Part shown: in pieces, positions 52,691 to 61,217 of the stretch | Layout of the letters: every line of letters begins with the position of its first letter | Numbering within the stretch: position 1 is the stretch's first letter | DNA from: Microbacterium aurantiacum | GTDB taxonomy: Bacteria; Actinomycetota; Actinomycetes; Actinomycetales; Microbacteriaceae | Assembly (NCBI RefSeq): GCF_002872075.1 | Contig: NZ_PGGU01000016.1 | Coordinates: 548,508-612,507 of the forward strand | Direction: 5' to 3' | DNA: 64,000 bases | The notes under the pieces: model-generated | The model's database searches: none | What the model was told of the DNA's origin: nothing | What the model saw: the letters and a program-made list of their open reading frames with translations, nothing else | Translations under genes and position numbers: made by a program

Positions 52691-53275
52691 GTGATGGCAA
52701 CGGCGCGGGCGACAGGGAAGGCGCGGACGCGTCGACGGTTCCTTGATGCCGCGGCGCGACTCTTCGCCGAGCGCGGATTCCACGCCGTCTCGATCGGCGA
52801 ACTCGGGGCGGCGATCGGCGTCAGCGGTCCTGCGCTCTACCGGCACTTCCCGAGCAAGGACGCGATGCTCGAGGAGATCCTGCTCGGCACCAGCGAGTAC
52901 CTCCTGCAGGGCGGCAAGGACATCACCGGGGCTGAGCACGAGTCCGACGACGAACTGCTCCGCAGCCTCGTGGACTTCCACCTGGAGTTCGCGCTCGCCC
53001 ACCGTGACGTCATCCGCGTGCAGGACCGCGAGCTCGGCAACCTCCCCGAGGAGGCGAATCGGCGCGTGCGGATGCTGCAGCGCCAGTACCTCAATCTCTG
53101 GGTTGAGGTCATCGGCCGCATCCGACCGGCCGTGCCGGCCGCCCACCTGCAGATCGTCATGCACGGGGTCTTCGGTCTGCTCAACTCGACGTCGCACAAC
53201 TCCGACGTCGCGGACTCGGACGACGTGCGCGAGATCCTCGCGTCATCGGCGCTGCGCGTGCTCGCCGCGTCCTGA
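52691..53275 (+). CDS. TetR-family regulator of the acyl-CoA cluster
   Basis: This 194-aa regulator has a TetR domain at about 10-60 (RRRFLDAAARLFAERGFHAVSIGELGAAIGVSGPALYRHFPSKDAML) and a C-terminal TetR_C-type helical domain as found in fatty-acyl-CoA-responsive regulators. It is divergent from the acyl-CoA dehydrogenase and, by context, probably also controls the carboxylase operon at 58.6 kb, as KstR/LiuR-like regulators do. Leaderless GTG start. Confidence 0.88.
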   Translation: MMATARATGKARTRRRFLDAAARLFAERGFHAVSIGELGAAIGVSGPALYRHFPSKDAMLEEILLGTSEYLLQGGKDITGAEHESDDELLRSLVDFHLEFALAHRDVIRVQDRELGNLPEEANRRVRMLQRQYLNLWVEVIGRIRPAVPAAHLQIVMHGVFGLLNSTSHNSDVADSDDVREILASSALRVLAAS

Positions 53276-53318
53276 GGGCGTCCTCGGCGAGTCGGCGTCG
53301 CGCTGCCACACTGTTGAG

Positions 53319-53595
53319 GTGTCACCTGTGGTCGGAATGACCAGGTGATACCGGCCATAGGTGCCACCTGAGGTTTCGCGTCGATGCTCGGGGTGACACC
53401 TGTGGTCGGTATGGCCCGGTGATACCGGCGATAGGTGCCACCCGAGGTTCGGCGTGGATGCTCGGGGTGGCACCTGTGGTCGGTATGGCTTGGTGATACC
53501 GGCCGTGGGTACCACATGAGGTTCGGCGTTGGTGGTTGGGGTGTCACCTGTAGTCGCTATGAGGCAGTGATACCGACCGTAAGTGCCACCTGAGG
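53319..53595. repeat. four 74-bp tandem repeats, each a hairpin
   Basis: Units begin at 53319, 53393, 53467 and 53541, exactly 74 bp apart; the last is truncated near 53595. Each has a 20-nt left arm beginning GTGNCACCTGT, a 9-nt loop and a right arm ending GTRCCAC. Many arm differences are G-U pairs in the plus-strand RNA. It fills most of the 339-bp space between convergent TetR and HpcH/CitE genes. No other gene is seen in this stretch. Confidence 0.85.
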
Positions 53596-53614
53596 GCAGG
53601 GCGGATGCGAGGAA

Positions 53615-54409
53615 CTACTCCCCCAGGATGGCGCGGGCCTGACGCAGCACGGGCTCGTCGACCATCTTCCCCTCGAACCGGAAGACGCCGGGTTGCCCGG
53701 CGGCCTCGGCGAGTACGCGCTCGGCCCATGCCGCTTCCTCGGGGGTGGCGGCGAACCCGGCGCGGATGACGGCCGCCTGCGACGGATGGATGCACGCCGT
53801 GGCGTCGAACCCGCTGGCGGCGGCATCCGACACCTCCTCCTGGAGGCCGGAGACATCCGCGATGTCGAGGTGCACGGAGTCGATGGCGAGCTTTCCCGCG
53901 GCCTTCGCGGCGATGAGCACCCGCGAGCGCGCGTAGCGGGCGACGTCGCGGTAGCGTCCGTCGTCGAAGCGGCTCGATCGCCCGCCCATGCTCGCGATCA
54001 GGTCTTCCGCGCCCCACATCAGCCCGATCACCGCCGGATGCGCGGCGATCTCGCCCGCGTGCTCGACTCCGGCCGCGGTCTCGCAGAGCGCGAGCACCCG
54101 GTATCCGCCGGCGTGCAGGGCGTCGAGATCGGCTGCGCTCTCGGCCTTGGCGAGCATCACGGTGCGGTACGCGGTGCGGTCGAGAGCCTCGAGGTCGAGC
54201 GAATGCTCAGGGGAGGATGCCGGGTTCACCCGCACGATCACGCGGGTGGGGTCGAGAGCGGATGCCACGACCTGCTCTCTCGCCGCCGGCTTGGCATCGG
54301 GCGCCACGGCGTCTTCGAGGTCGAGGATGACGGAGTCCGCTGCCGCGAGCGCCTTCTCATAGCGGTCGCCGCGGTCGCCGGGGCAGAACAGGAGAGCGGG
54401 GCCGTTCAC
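53615..54409 (-). CDS. HpcH/HpaI aldolase-family acyl-CoA lyase (CitE-like)
   Basis: This 264-aa TIM-barrel lyase has DSVILDLEDAVAPDAK (Mg-binding Glu/Asp), RVIVRVN and GAEDLIASMGG (second acidic ligand). It is close in context to mycobacterial Rv2498c, a CitE-like beta-hydroxyacyl-CoA lyase in leucine degradation. GTG 54409 overlaps the MaoC stop (GTGA). Confidence 0.88.
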   Translation of the reverse strand: MNGPALLFCPGDRGDRYEKALAAADSVILDLEDAVAPDAKPAAREQVVASALDPTRVIVRVNPASSPEHSLDLEALDRTAYRTVMLAKAESAADLDALHAGGYRVLALCETAAGVEHAGEIAAHPAVIGLMWGAEDLIASMGGRSSRFDDGRYRDVARYARSRVLIAAKAAGKLAIDSVHLDIADVSGLQEEVSDAAASGFDATACIHPSQAAVIRAGFAATPEEAAWAERVLAEAAGQPGVFRFEGKMVDEPVLRQARAILGE

Positions 54410-54900
54410 GCGGACTCCTCGGACGCGGCCTCCGGCAGGCACTGCATCAGCGTCGACCTCGTCGCGACGGCGACGACCGTGCCGTCCTGGTTGCGCATGG
54501 TGTGCTCGAGCTGCACGACGCCCTGTGTCGGACGCGACGACGAGCGTCGCTTCGACACGATGAGCGTCTCGGCGTACAGGGTGTCGCCGACCCGCACCGG
54601 CGCCGGGAAGGACACCTCGCCGAAGCCGAGGTTCGCGACGATCGTGCCCATGGTCAGCTGCGACACCGACAGCCCGACGAGCGTCGACAGGGTGAACATG
54701 CTGTTCACCAGGCGCTCGCCGAACTCGGTGCCCGCGCTCCACGCGGCATCCAGATGCAGCGCCTGCGTGTTCATGGTGAGGGTCGTGAAGAGCACGTTGT
54801 CGGCCTCGGTGACGGTGCGGCCGGGGCGATGCAGATACACCGTCCCCTCCTCGAACTCTTCGAAGTAGAGTCCGCGCTGCTCGATGCGCCGGCCGCTCAT
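54406..54900 (-). CDS. MaoC-family hot-dog dehydratase
   Basis: This 164-aa hot-dog fold protein has FEEFEEGTVYLHRPGRTVTEADNVLFTTLTMNTQALHLDAAWS with the catalytic Asp/Asn-His type region, as in R-specific enoyl-CoA hydratases. The order between CitE and the carboxylase matches Rv2499c. It overlaps both neighbours by 4 bp. Confidence 0.9.
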   Translation of the reverse strand: MSGRRIEQRGLYFEEFEEGTVYLHRPGRTVTEADNVLFTTLTMNTQALHLDAAWSAGTEFGERLVNSMFTLSTLVGLSVSQLTMGTIVANLGFGEVSFPAPVRVGDTLYAETLIVSKRRSSSRPTQGVVQLEHTMRNQDGTVVAVATRSTLMQCLPEAASEESA

Positions 54901-56987
54901 CGCTGCTCCTTCTCGTCGAGGTTCTCGCCGCTGTCGGCGGATGCCGACGGCGTGATCACCGCGAGCGTCTGCCCTCGCGCCACCGTATCGCCCTGTGCCG
55001 CGCGCAGCGACACCGTTCCGGACACGCCGGCGCGCAGCACGTGCTCCATCTTCATCGCCTCGACAACGACCACCGGATCGCCCTCCTCGACGTGCGCGCC
55101 GTCTTCCACGGAGACCAGCACCACGGTGCCCGGCATCGGCGAATCGAGCTGGGGAACGCTCGCCGCATCGTCACCGGCACCGGCGGCAAGGCGCTCGACC
55201 ATGACGTCGAACACGGCCCCGCCGTGCGCGACGGACACCCTGCCGGCCGAGGTCAGCGCGGAGATCGTCCGTGCTTCGCCGCCGATGTCGAGGGTGTAAC
55301 GGTGGTCGCCGCGGGGGCGTACGTATGCGGGACGCGCGTTGCGAAGGAGATCACGCGATTCGAAGGATCGGATGCCGGAGGCAGATCCTTCATTGCCCGC
55401 GATCTCCTTCGAGTCGTGCGCGGTTCCGCCCGAGACGCGCACAGAGAGCACGCCATCCGACCCGGAGACGAGGACCACGCGCCGCTGCGCGCCGGAGTGC
55501 AATGCGTAGCGCCGAGCGGCGGCATCCCCCAGTCGCCAGCCGTCGCGCCGCCGCCACGGATCGGTGCCGGGGCGCGTCGAGAAGTCGAGCAGCAGCGCCG
55601 CCTCGGCGAACACCCGCTCGTCGGCCTCGGCGAACGCGATGTCGTCGAGCCGGCGGGCGATCAGACCGGTGTCGAGGTCACCGTCCACCACCTCGGGGAG
55701 TTCGAGCAGCCGGCGCATGAACTCGACGTTCACGGGGAATCCGAACACGGCGGTCTCGTCGAGGGCGCGGACCAGCCGGCGTCGTGCCTCGTCGCGGGTC
55801 GAGCCCCAGGCGATGACCTTGGCGAGCATCGGGTCGTAGTCGATCGAGACGTCGAGACCTGAGTCGATCGCGGTGTCCACGCGGATGCCGGGACCGGAGG
55901 GATGCGTGACCAGGTCGACGTGGCCGCCGGTCGGCAGGAATCCCGCCGACGGGTCTTCGGCGTAGACCCGTGCCTCGATGCTGTGCCCGGTCAGCACGAT
56001 GTCGGACTGCGTGATGGCCAGTACCTCGCCGGCCGCGATGCGCAGCTGCTGCTCGACCAGGTCGATGCCGGTGACCTGTTCGGTGACGGGATGCTCCACC
56101 TGCAGCCGGGTGTTCATCTCCATGAAGAAGAACTCATCCGGGCGCGTCGCCTCGACGATGAACTCGACCGTTCCGGCGCCCTCGTATGCGACGCTGCGGG
56201 CGGTCTCGCAGGCGGCCTCGCCGATCCGGGCGCGCGTGGCCTCATCGAGCAGTGGCGACGGTGCCTCCTCGATGACCTTCTGGTGACGGCGCTGCAGCGA
56301 GCACTCGCGCTCGCCGAGATGGATGACGTTGCCGTGCCGGTCGGCGAGCACCTGCACCTCGATGTGGCGGGGCGTCGTGAGGTAGCGCTCGAGGAACAGC
56401 GAATCGTCGCCGAAGCTCGCCTGCGCCTCACGGCGGGCGGCGGCGATCGCCGATGCCAGCTCCGCTTCCTCCGAGACGACGTGCATGCCCTTTCCGCCGC
56501 CGCCGGCTGAGGGCTTGATGAGCAGCGGAAAGCCGATGCCGGGAGCCGCGTCGATGAGTGCGGCATCCGTCAGCCCGTCCCTGGCGACACCGGGGACCGT
56601 CGGCACGTCGCGGGCCGCGACCGTGTTCTTCGCGGTGATCTTGTCGCCCATGGTGCGGATCGCCTCGGGTGTCGGCCCGATGAAGACGATGCCGGCGTCT
56701 GCGCACGCCTGTGCGAAGTCGGCGTTCTCGGCGAGGAACCCGTAGCCCGGGTGGATCGCCTGCGCCCCGGTCTCGCGGGCGGCGGCGATCACGGCGTCGA
56801 TGCTCAGGTAGCTCTGTGCTGCGGGCGCCGGTCCGATCCTGATGGAGACGTCGGCGAGTGCGACATGGCGGGCACCGGCATCCGCGTCGCTGTAGACGGC
56901 GACCGAGCGGATGCCGAGCCGCTGCAGCGTCGCGATGATGCGGCAGGCGATCTCGCCGCGGTTGGCGATGAGGACGGTATCGAACAT
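54897..56987 (-). CDS. acyl-CoA carboxylase alpha subunit (biotin carboxylase + BCCP), methylcrotonyl-CoA type by context
   Basis: This 696-aa protein has a biotin-carboxylase N-terminal domain (1-115; ANRGEIACRI), an ATP-grasp domain (115-320; Gly-rich KPSAGGGGKGMH loop), a C-terminal BC domain and a biotinyl domain ending the chain with VVEAMKMEHVL, in which the central Lys is biotinylated. It carboxylates biotin with ATP and bicarbonate. The start may be ATG 56987 or GTG 56996, the latter overlapping the beta-subunit stop. The gene order resembles mycobacterial accA1. Confidence 0.93.
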   Translation of the reverse strand: MFDTVLIANRGEIACRIIATLQRLGIRSVAVYSDADAGARHVALADVSIRIGPAPAAQSYLSIDAVIAAARETGAQAIHPGYGFLAENADFAQACADAGIVFIGPTPEAIRTMGDKITAKNTVAARDVPTVPGVARDGLTDAALIDAAPGIGFPLLIKPSAGGGGKGMHVVSEEAELASAIAAARREAQASFGDDSLFLERYLTTPRHIEVQVLADRHGNVIHLGERECSLQRRHQKVIEEAPSPLLDEATRARIGEAACETARSVAYEGAGTVEFIVEATRPDEFFFMEMNTRLQVEHPVTEQVTGIDLVEQQLRIAAGEVLAITQSDIVLTGHSIEARVYAEDPSAGFLPTGGHVDLVTHPSGPGIRVDTAIDSGLDVSIDYDPMLAKVIAWGSTRDEARRRLVRALDETAVFGFPVNVEFMRRLLELPEVVDGDLDTGLIARRLDDIAFAEADERVFAEAALLLDFSTRPGTDPWRRRDGWRLGDAAARRYALHSGAQRRVVLVSGSDGVLSVRVSGGTAHDSKEIAGNEGSASGIRSFESRDLLRNARPAYVRPRGDHRYTLDIGGEARTISALTSAGRVSVAHGGAVFDVMVERLAAGAGDDAASVPQLDSPMPGTVVLVSVEDGAHVEEGDPVVVVEAMKMEHVLRAGVSGTVSLRAAQGDTVARGQTLAVITPSASADSGENLDEKEQR

Positions 56988-56992
56988 CTCGC

Positions 56993-58555
56993 TCACATCC
57001 TGAAGACGCCGTAGCCCGGCTGGTCGAAGGGGGCCCGCATGATGACGTCGAGCGCGAGGCCGAGCACGTCTCGGGTCTGGCCGGGCTCGATGATCCCGTC
57101 GTCCCAGAGGCGCGCGGTGGAGTAGTACGGGCTGCCCTGCGTGTCGTAGGCGGCGCGGATCGGGGCCTGGAACTCGGCTTCCTCCTCGGCCGACCAGGTG
57201 CCGCCCGCGGCCTCGATCTGGTCGCGGCGCACGGTGGAGAGCACGGATGCCGCCTGCGGTCCGCCCATCACCGAGACGCGCGCGCCCGGCCAGAGCCAGA
57301 GGAAGCGCGGCGAGTACGCGCGGCCGCACATCGAGTAGGTGCCGGCGCCGAAGGATCCGCCGACGACGACGGTGAGCTTGGGCACGGTCGCACAGGCGAC
57401 GGCGTTCACCATCTTGGCGCCGTCCTTGGCGATCCCGCCGGCCTCGTATTCGCGGCCGACCATGAAGCCGGTGATGTTCTGCAGGAACACCAGGGGGATG
57501 CGCCGCTGATCGCACAGCTGGATGAAGTGCGCGCCCTTCTGGGCCGATTCGCCGAACAGCACGCCGTTGTTCGCGACGATGCCGACGCGATGGCCGTGGA
57601 TCCGCGCGAAGGCCGTGATCAGGGTGGTGCCGTACTCGCGCTTGAACTCCGCGAACTCGCCGCCGTCGACGACGGCGCGGATGATCTCGCGCGCGTCGTA
57701 GGGAACGGTCAGCTCGACCGGCACCACATCGAGCAGGTCGACGGATGCCGGCTCAGTGACCTCTTCTTCGGGAGGGACCACGTACGCGGGCGATGGCGGG
57801 AAAGTCTCGACGATGTCGCGGACGATCTGCAGCGCGTGCGCATCGTTCTCGGCGAGGTGGTCGGCGACGCCGGAGACGCGGGTGTGCACCTCGCCGCCTC
57901 CGAGCTCCTCGGCAGTGACGACCTCACCGGTCGCAGCCTTCACCAGTGGCGGTCCGCCGAGGAAGATCGTGCCCTGTCCGCGCACGATCACCGTCTCGTC
58001 GCTCATCGCGGGCACGTAGGCGCCGCCGGCGGTGCTCGAGCCGAGGACGGCCGCGATCTGCGGGATGCCGTCGCGGGACATCCGTGCCTGGTTGTAGAAG
58101 ATGCGCCCGAAGTGGTCGCGGTCGGGGAAGACCTCGTCCTGCATCGGCAGGAAGGCGCCGCCCGAATCGACCAGGTAGATGCACGGCAGCCGATTCTCGG
58201 CGGCGATCTCCTGGGCACGCAGGTGCTTCTTGACCGTGATGGGGTAGTAGGTGCCGCCCTTGACCGTGGCGTCGTTCGCGACCACCATGACGTGACGGCC
58301 GTGGATCAGCCCGATGCCGGCGACCACACCGCCGGCCGGGCAGTCGCCGCCGTAGAGCTCGTAGCCGGCGAGCGGGGCGACCTCGAGGAAGGGGCTTCCC
58401 ACGTCGAGCAACTGGTCGACCCGGTCGCGGGCGAGCAGCTTGCCGCGGGCGACGTGCTTCTCGCGGGACTTCTCGGGCCCGCCGAGGCGAGCCTCGGCCG
58501 TCCGTTCGCGGAGCTCGGCGACGAGCTCACGGTAGGAGGCGGACGAGTTCGGCAC
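56993..58555 (-). CDS. acyl-CoA carboxylase beta subunit (carboxyltransferase), methylcrotonyl-CoA type by context
   Basis: This 520-aa crotonase-fold carboxyltransferase has [26 protein letters not shown] in the N-terminal domain and [25 protein letters not shown] in the C-terminal domain, as in methylcrotonyl-CoA carboxylase beta chains (AccD1 type). It carboxylates the acyl-CoA using biotin from the alpha chain. GTG 58555 has GGAGGG 5 nt upstream. It is the first gene of the operon. Confidence 0.93.
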   Translation of the reverse strand: MPNSSASYRELVAELRERTAEARLGGPEKSREKHVARGKLLARDRVDQLLDVGSPFLEVAPLAGYELYGGDCPAGGVVAGIGLIHGRHVMVVANDATVKGGTYYPITVKKHLRAQEIAAENRLPCIYLVDSGGAFLPMQDEVFPDRDHFGRIFYNQARMSRDGIPQIAAVLGSSTAGGAYVPAMSDETVIVRGQGTIFLGGPPLVKAATGEVVTAEELGGGEVHTRVSGVADHLAENDAHALQIVRDIVETFPPSPAYVVPPEEEVTEPASVDLLDVVPVELTVPYDAREIIRAVVDGGEFAEFKREYGTTLITAFARIHGHRVGIVANNGVLFGESAQKGAHFIQLCDQRRIPLVFLQNITGFMVGREYEAGGIAKDGAKMVNAVACATVPKLTVVVGGSFGAGTYSMCGRAYSPRFLWLWPGARVSVMGGPQAASVLSTVRRDQIEAAGGTWSAEEEAEFQAPIRAAYDTQGSPYYSTARLWDDGIIEPGQTRDVLGLALDVIMRAPFDQPGYGVFRM

Positions 58556-58593
58556 GGTGACCCTCCATCGGCAATGATCGGACGCAATTTAGA

Positions 58594-58607
58594 TTACTGA
58601 TCATTAA
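58594..58607. promoter_or_regulatory. operator candidate before the carboxylase operon
   Basis: TTACTGATCATTAA, a near-perfect palindrome centred on TGATCA in an AT-rich promoter patch, 39 bp upstream of the first gene. It differs from the operator at 52627, so control by the same TetR is not certain. Confidence 0.45.
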
Positions 58608-58697
58608 CCGAAATGTCTACGCCCCGGAACGGTCGACCGGCTGTCGAGGCGGCACGAACTGCGCCGGGAGTTGAGAGCGGAGCCGCGGGCGCCGGCG

Positions 58698-59024
58698 TCA
58701 GACGCGGCGGAACGTGAAGTAGCCCGCGACCGCTCCATGGTTGACCACGCCGGTGCCTGTGCTCAGCATCCGGGCCGATGTCGTGGCCCCTGCTTCGACG
58801 AAGGTGTATCCGGTGTGCTCGAGACGCCAGCCGACGCCCTCGACCTGGCTGAGGAAGTATCCGATGCTCTCGTTGCTCGCGAGCGCGTTCTCGGCTGATC
58901 CCCACGACGACGCCTCGCCGGTGAGGCGACTGACCTCGACCTGAAGGTGCAGGAGCAGGTCACCGCGCGTGCGGGCGTCGCCCGCATGTTGCAGCAGTCG
59001 GGCGGCTTCGTCGGCGGTGAGCAT
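58698..59024 (-). CDS. hypothetical protein
   Basis: This 108-aa protein has an N-terminal helical part (LTADEAARLLQHAGDARTRGDLLLHLQ) and a C-terminal beta-rich part. There is no Cys, signal peptide or membrane helix. GGAAGAGAG precedes ATG 59024. No family is recognised. Confidence 0.65.
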   Translation of the reverse strand: MLTADEAARLLQHAGDARTRGDLLLHLQVEVSRLTGEASSWGSAENALASNESIGYFLSQVEGVGWRLEHTGYTFVEAGATTSARMLSTGTGVVNHGAVAGYFTFRRV

Positions 59025-59078
59025 CCGGTCTCTCTTCCCTGGGGGTCCGTCATGGATTCCAGGAACAGCGTAAGCGGC

Positions 59079-59468
59079 TCAGCCGCGCGCCTTGCGCACC
59101 GCGTCGACGAGTTCGCGCCACGGACCGGAGAGCTCCGAGTCCGGGACCTCCCGTTCCCTGCGCTCCGACGGGGTGCGGGCGCGGATGCTCCACACGAACC
59201 GGTCGGCGCCGGGCTGGTCGCCCGAGGTCTCATCCCACGGGCAGCGTTCGATGAGGGCGATCCACTGGGGAGCTTCGGCCGGTTCTGGTTCGACCCGCCA
59301 GCGACGAGAGATGCCGGCGATCCCGCCGGTGCGCACCACGGCGATCACGACTCGCGCGTCGCGCCGGAGGGCGCCGCCTGGCGAGGTTTCGGAAGCCTCC
59401 GGCGACTCGCTCGGCTCCGGCGACTGCGCCGGCTCAGGCTCCTCATTCTGTTGAGGGGACTCGCTCAT
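59079..59468 (-). CDS. emfourin-like protealysin inhibitor
   Basis: This 129-aa protein has a Glu/Pro/Ser-rich N-terminal tail (1-32) followed by a compact domain beginning VVIAVVRTGGIAGISRRWRVE, the signature of emfourin inhibitors of M4 protealysins. ATG 59468 lies inside the protease gene (26-bp overlap), with GGGAG 9 nt upstream. The inhibitor and enzyme are made together, keeping the peptidase inactive in the cytoplasm. Confidence 0.82.
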   Translation of the reverse strand: MSESPQQNEEPEPAQSPEPSESPEASETSPGGALRRDARVVIAVVRTGGIAGISRRWRVEPEPAEAPQWIALIERCPWDETSGDQPGADRFVWSIRARTPSERREREVPDSELSGPWRELVDAVRKARG

Positions 59469-60516
59469 CCTCATACACTCCCACGGCGCGCCACGCGCGT
59501 CGAGCGGCATCGGCGATCTCGTCGCCGAGCTCGGCGGCGGCCGCGACCGTGGCGTCGGCGAACTCCGTGAAGGTCGCCGTGCTCGACAGCCCTCCGGTCA
59601 GCGCCTGATACCAGGCGACACCCGCTCGCTCCCAGGCGTTGCCGCCGAGGTCGCGCGCGAACAGAGCGAAGGCTCGATTCGGGATGCCGGAGTTGATGTG
59701 CACGCCGCCGTTGTCTTCCGTGGTCTTCACGAAATCGCGCATGTGCGCGGGCTGCGGGTCTTTACCGAGCTCGTCGTCGTCATAGGCGGTGCCGGGATCG
59801 AGCATCGAACGCAGGGCCTTGCCCTCGACAGCGTCGGTGAAGATCTCGGCGCCGATCAGCCAGGTGGCGGCATCGGCTGTCTGATCCAGGAGGAACTGCT
59901 CGGTCAGTGCGCCGAGGACATCGGCGATCGACTCGTTGAGGGCGCCGGGCTGGCCCTGGTACTCGAGGTTCGCGGTGTGCTGGATGACGCCGTGCGCCAG
60001 TTCGTGACCGATGACCGTGATCGAGCCGGTGAATCCGCGGAACACCTCGCCGTCGCCGTCGCCGAAGACCATGCGCTCGCCGTCCCAGAAGGCGTTGTCG
60101 TAGTCGACGCCGTAGTGCACGGTGGCGTCGAGCGGGGCGCCCGCGTCGTTGAGGGAGTTGCGGCCGAATGCCGAGAGCAGCATCTCGAACGTCGCGCCGA
60201 GCCCGTCGAACGCCTCGTTCACGGAGGCGTCGGCCACGGGAGGGTCGTCTTCGCCGCGCACGACCGCGCCCGGCAGCTGCTGCGTGTTGCCGGCATCGCT
60301 GATCGTGCGGTTCGGGGCATCGGAGAGCTGCGCGACGAGGTCGCCGTTCTCGTCGATCGACAGGTCGATGCGTGCCCGGAAAGGAGGACGGCCACTCGTC
60401 AACGTCTGTCGCGCTGCGGCGGCCGCGCGGGGGAAGCGGCCGGACTCGGCGAGTCGCGCGAGCAGGTAGGACGGCACGACACCGTGACGCTCGGGGGATG
60501 ATGTGCTGCTGCTCAT
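59443..60516 (-). CDS. protealysin-like M4 metallopeptidase
   Basis: This 357-aa thermolysin-family enzyme has HELAHGVIQH (HExxH), GALNESIADVLG (third zinc ligand Glu) and GGVHINSGIPN (His of the transition state). There is no signal peptide, only a short propeptide of about 60 residues, as in protealysins; release would need a non-classical route or lysis. It overlaps its emfourin partner. Leaderless TAGGGT promoter. Confidence 0.9.
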   Translation of the reverse strand: MSSSTSSPERHGVVPSYLLARLAESGRFPRAAAAARQTLTSGRPPFRARIDLSIDENGDLVAQLSDAPNRTISDAGNTQQLPGAVVRGEDDPPVADASVNEAFDGLGATFEMLLSAFGRNSLNDAGAPLDATVHYGVDYDNAFWDGERMVFGDGDGEVFRGFTGSITVIGHELAHGVIQHTANLEYQGQPGALNESIADVLGALTEQFLLDQTADAATWLIGAEIFTDAVEGKALRSMLDPGTAYDDDELGKDPQPAHMRDFVKTTEDNGGVHINSGIPNRAFALFARDLGGNAWERAGVAWYQALTGGLSSTATFTEFADATVAAAAELGDEIADAARRAWRAVGVYEDERVPSTE

Positions 60517-60522
60517 GCTGCG

Positions 60523-60528
60523 ACCCTA
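60523..60528 (-). promoter_or_regulatory. -10 box TAGGGT, leaderless start
   Basis: On the minus strand, it ends 6 nt before ATG 60516. Confidence 0.45.
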
Positions 60529-60635
60529 CGCCCGGCATCCGACGTGGCGCACGGGTTGCGCGCGAGTCGCCCGGCTCGCATCCGAATCGGCCGGCATGTG
60601 GAGGCCGACATGTGGAGGGAGGAGTGCCGCTGCCG

Positions 60636-61109
60636 TCAGTCCCGTTCGATGCTCACCACGGTGGTGCGGATCACCCCGCCGCCGTCGACCGCGTCGAAGC
60701 GCACCGGCATCCCGGGATGCGCCGTCGAGAACCAGAACGTCGCCGCCTCGGCATCCGGAGCATCCTTCGTGTCGTAGCGGAGGCACTCCACCCGCCCGAT
60801 GGGCAGCTCGAGAGTCTCGGTCGACACCGTCGTGCGCTCGGCGGGGAACGCCGCATGGCTCTGGAGCTCGACCCAGGTCACGCGACCGGAGGTGATGTCG
60901 TCGGGCGAATCGCCGTTCCATCGGTCGAGCGTCGCGCCCTCGGCATCCGTCTCCCGGAAGCGGTTCACCCGTTCGAACGCAGACCCGTCCGGCGACTCGA
61001 CGCGGATCCTGATCGTCTTCCCCGTGCCGGTGGCCTCGCGGATCTCGGCCGCGGTGAACGGGGTGGGCAGGAGGCCAGGGCCGATCACGTGCGGGTCGGA
61101 TGCTCTCAT
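60636..61109 (-). CDS. hypothetical protein
   Basis: This 157-aa protein is beta-rich with no Cys-based or catalytic motif recognised (GKTIRIRVESPDG; IGRVECLRYDT; TFWFSTAHPGMPVRFDAVDGGGVIRTTVVSIERD). The pattern suggests a lipocalin- or DUF3108-like barrel, uncertain. ATG 61109 follows CAGAAT by 6 nt, a weak leaderless signal. It is divergent from the MFS gene. Confidence 0.6.
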   Translation of the reverse strand: MRASDPHVIGPGLLPTPFTAAEIREATGTGKTIRIRVESPDGSAFERVNRFRETDAEGATLDRWNGDSPDDITSGRVTWVELQSHAAFPAERTTVSTETLELPIGRVECLRYDTKDAPDAEAATFWFSTAHPGMPVRFDAVDGGGVIRTTVVSIERD

Positions 61110-61217
61110 GGACACATTCTGCGCCACCGCCGACGTCGGCCGCAGCGGGGCGACGGATATGAGAGGCGGGTGTACGAAACCGGCCCGCGTGTCCCCCGCC
61201 TCTGCTTAGATGAGCGG

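Noticed and set aside
53319..53595. CRISPR array
   Set aside because: Repeats are directly adjacent 74-bp units with no variable spacers and no cas genes.
60372..61217. Upstream extension of the MFS gene by 282 codons
   Set aside because: The extension overlaps the protealysin and hypothetical genes antisense, is Arg-rich, and the conserved MFS sequence begins at ATG 61218.
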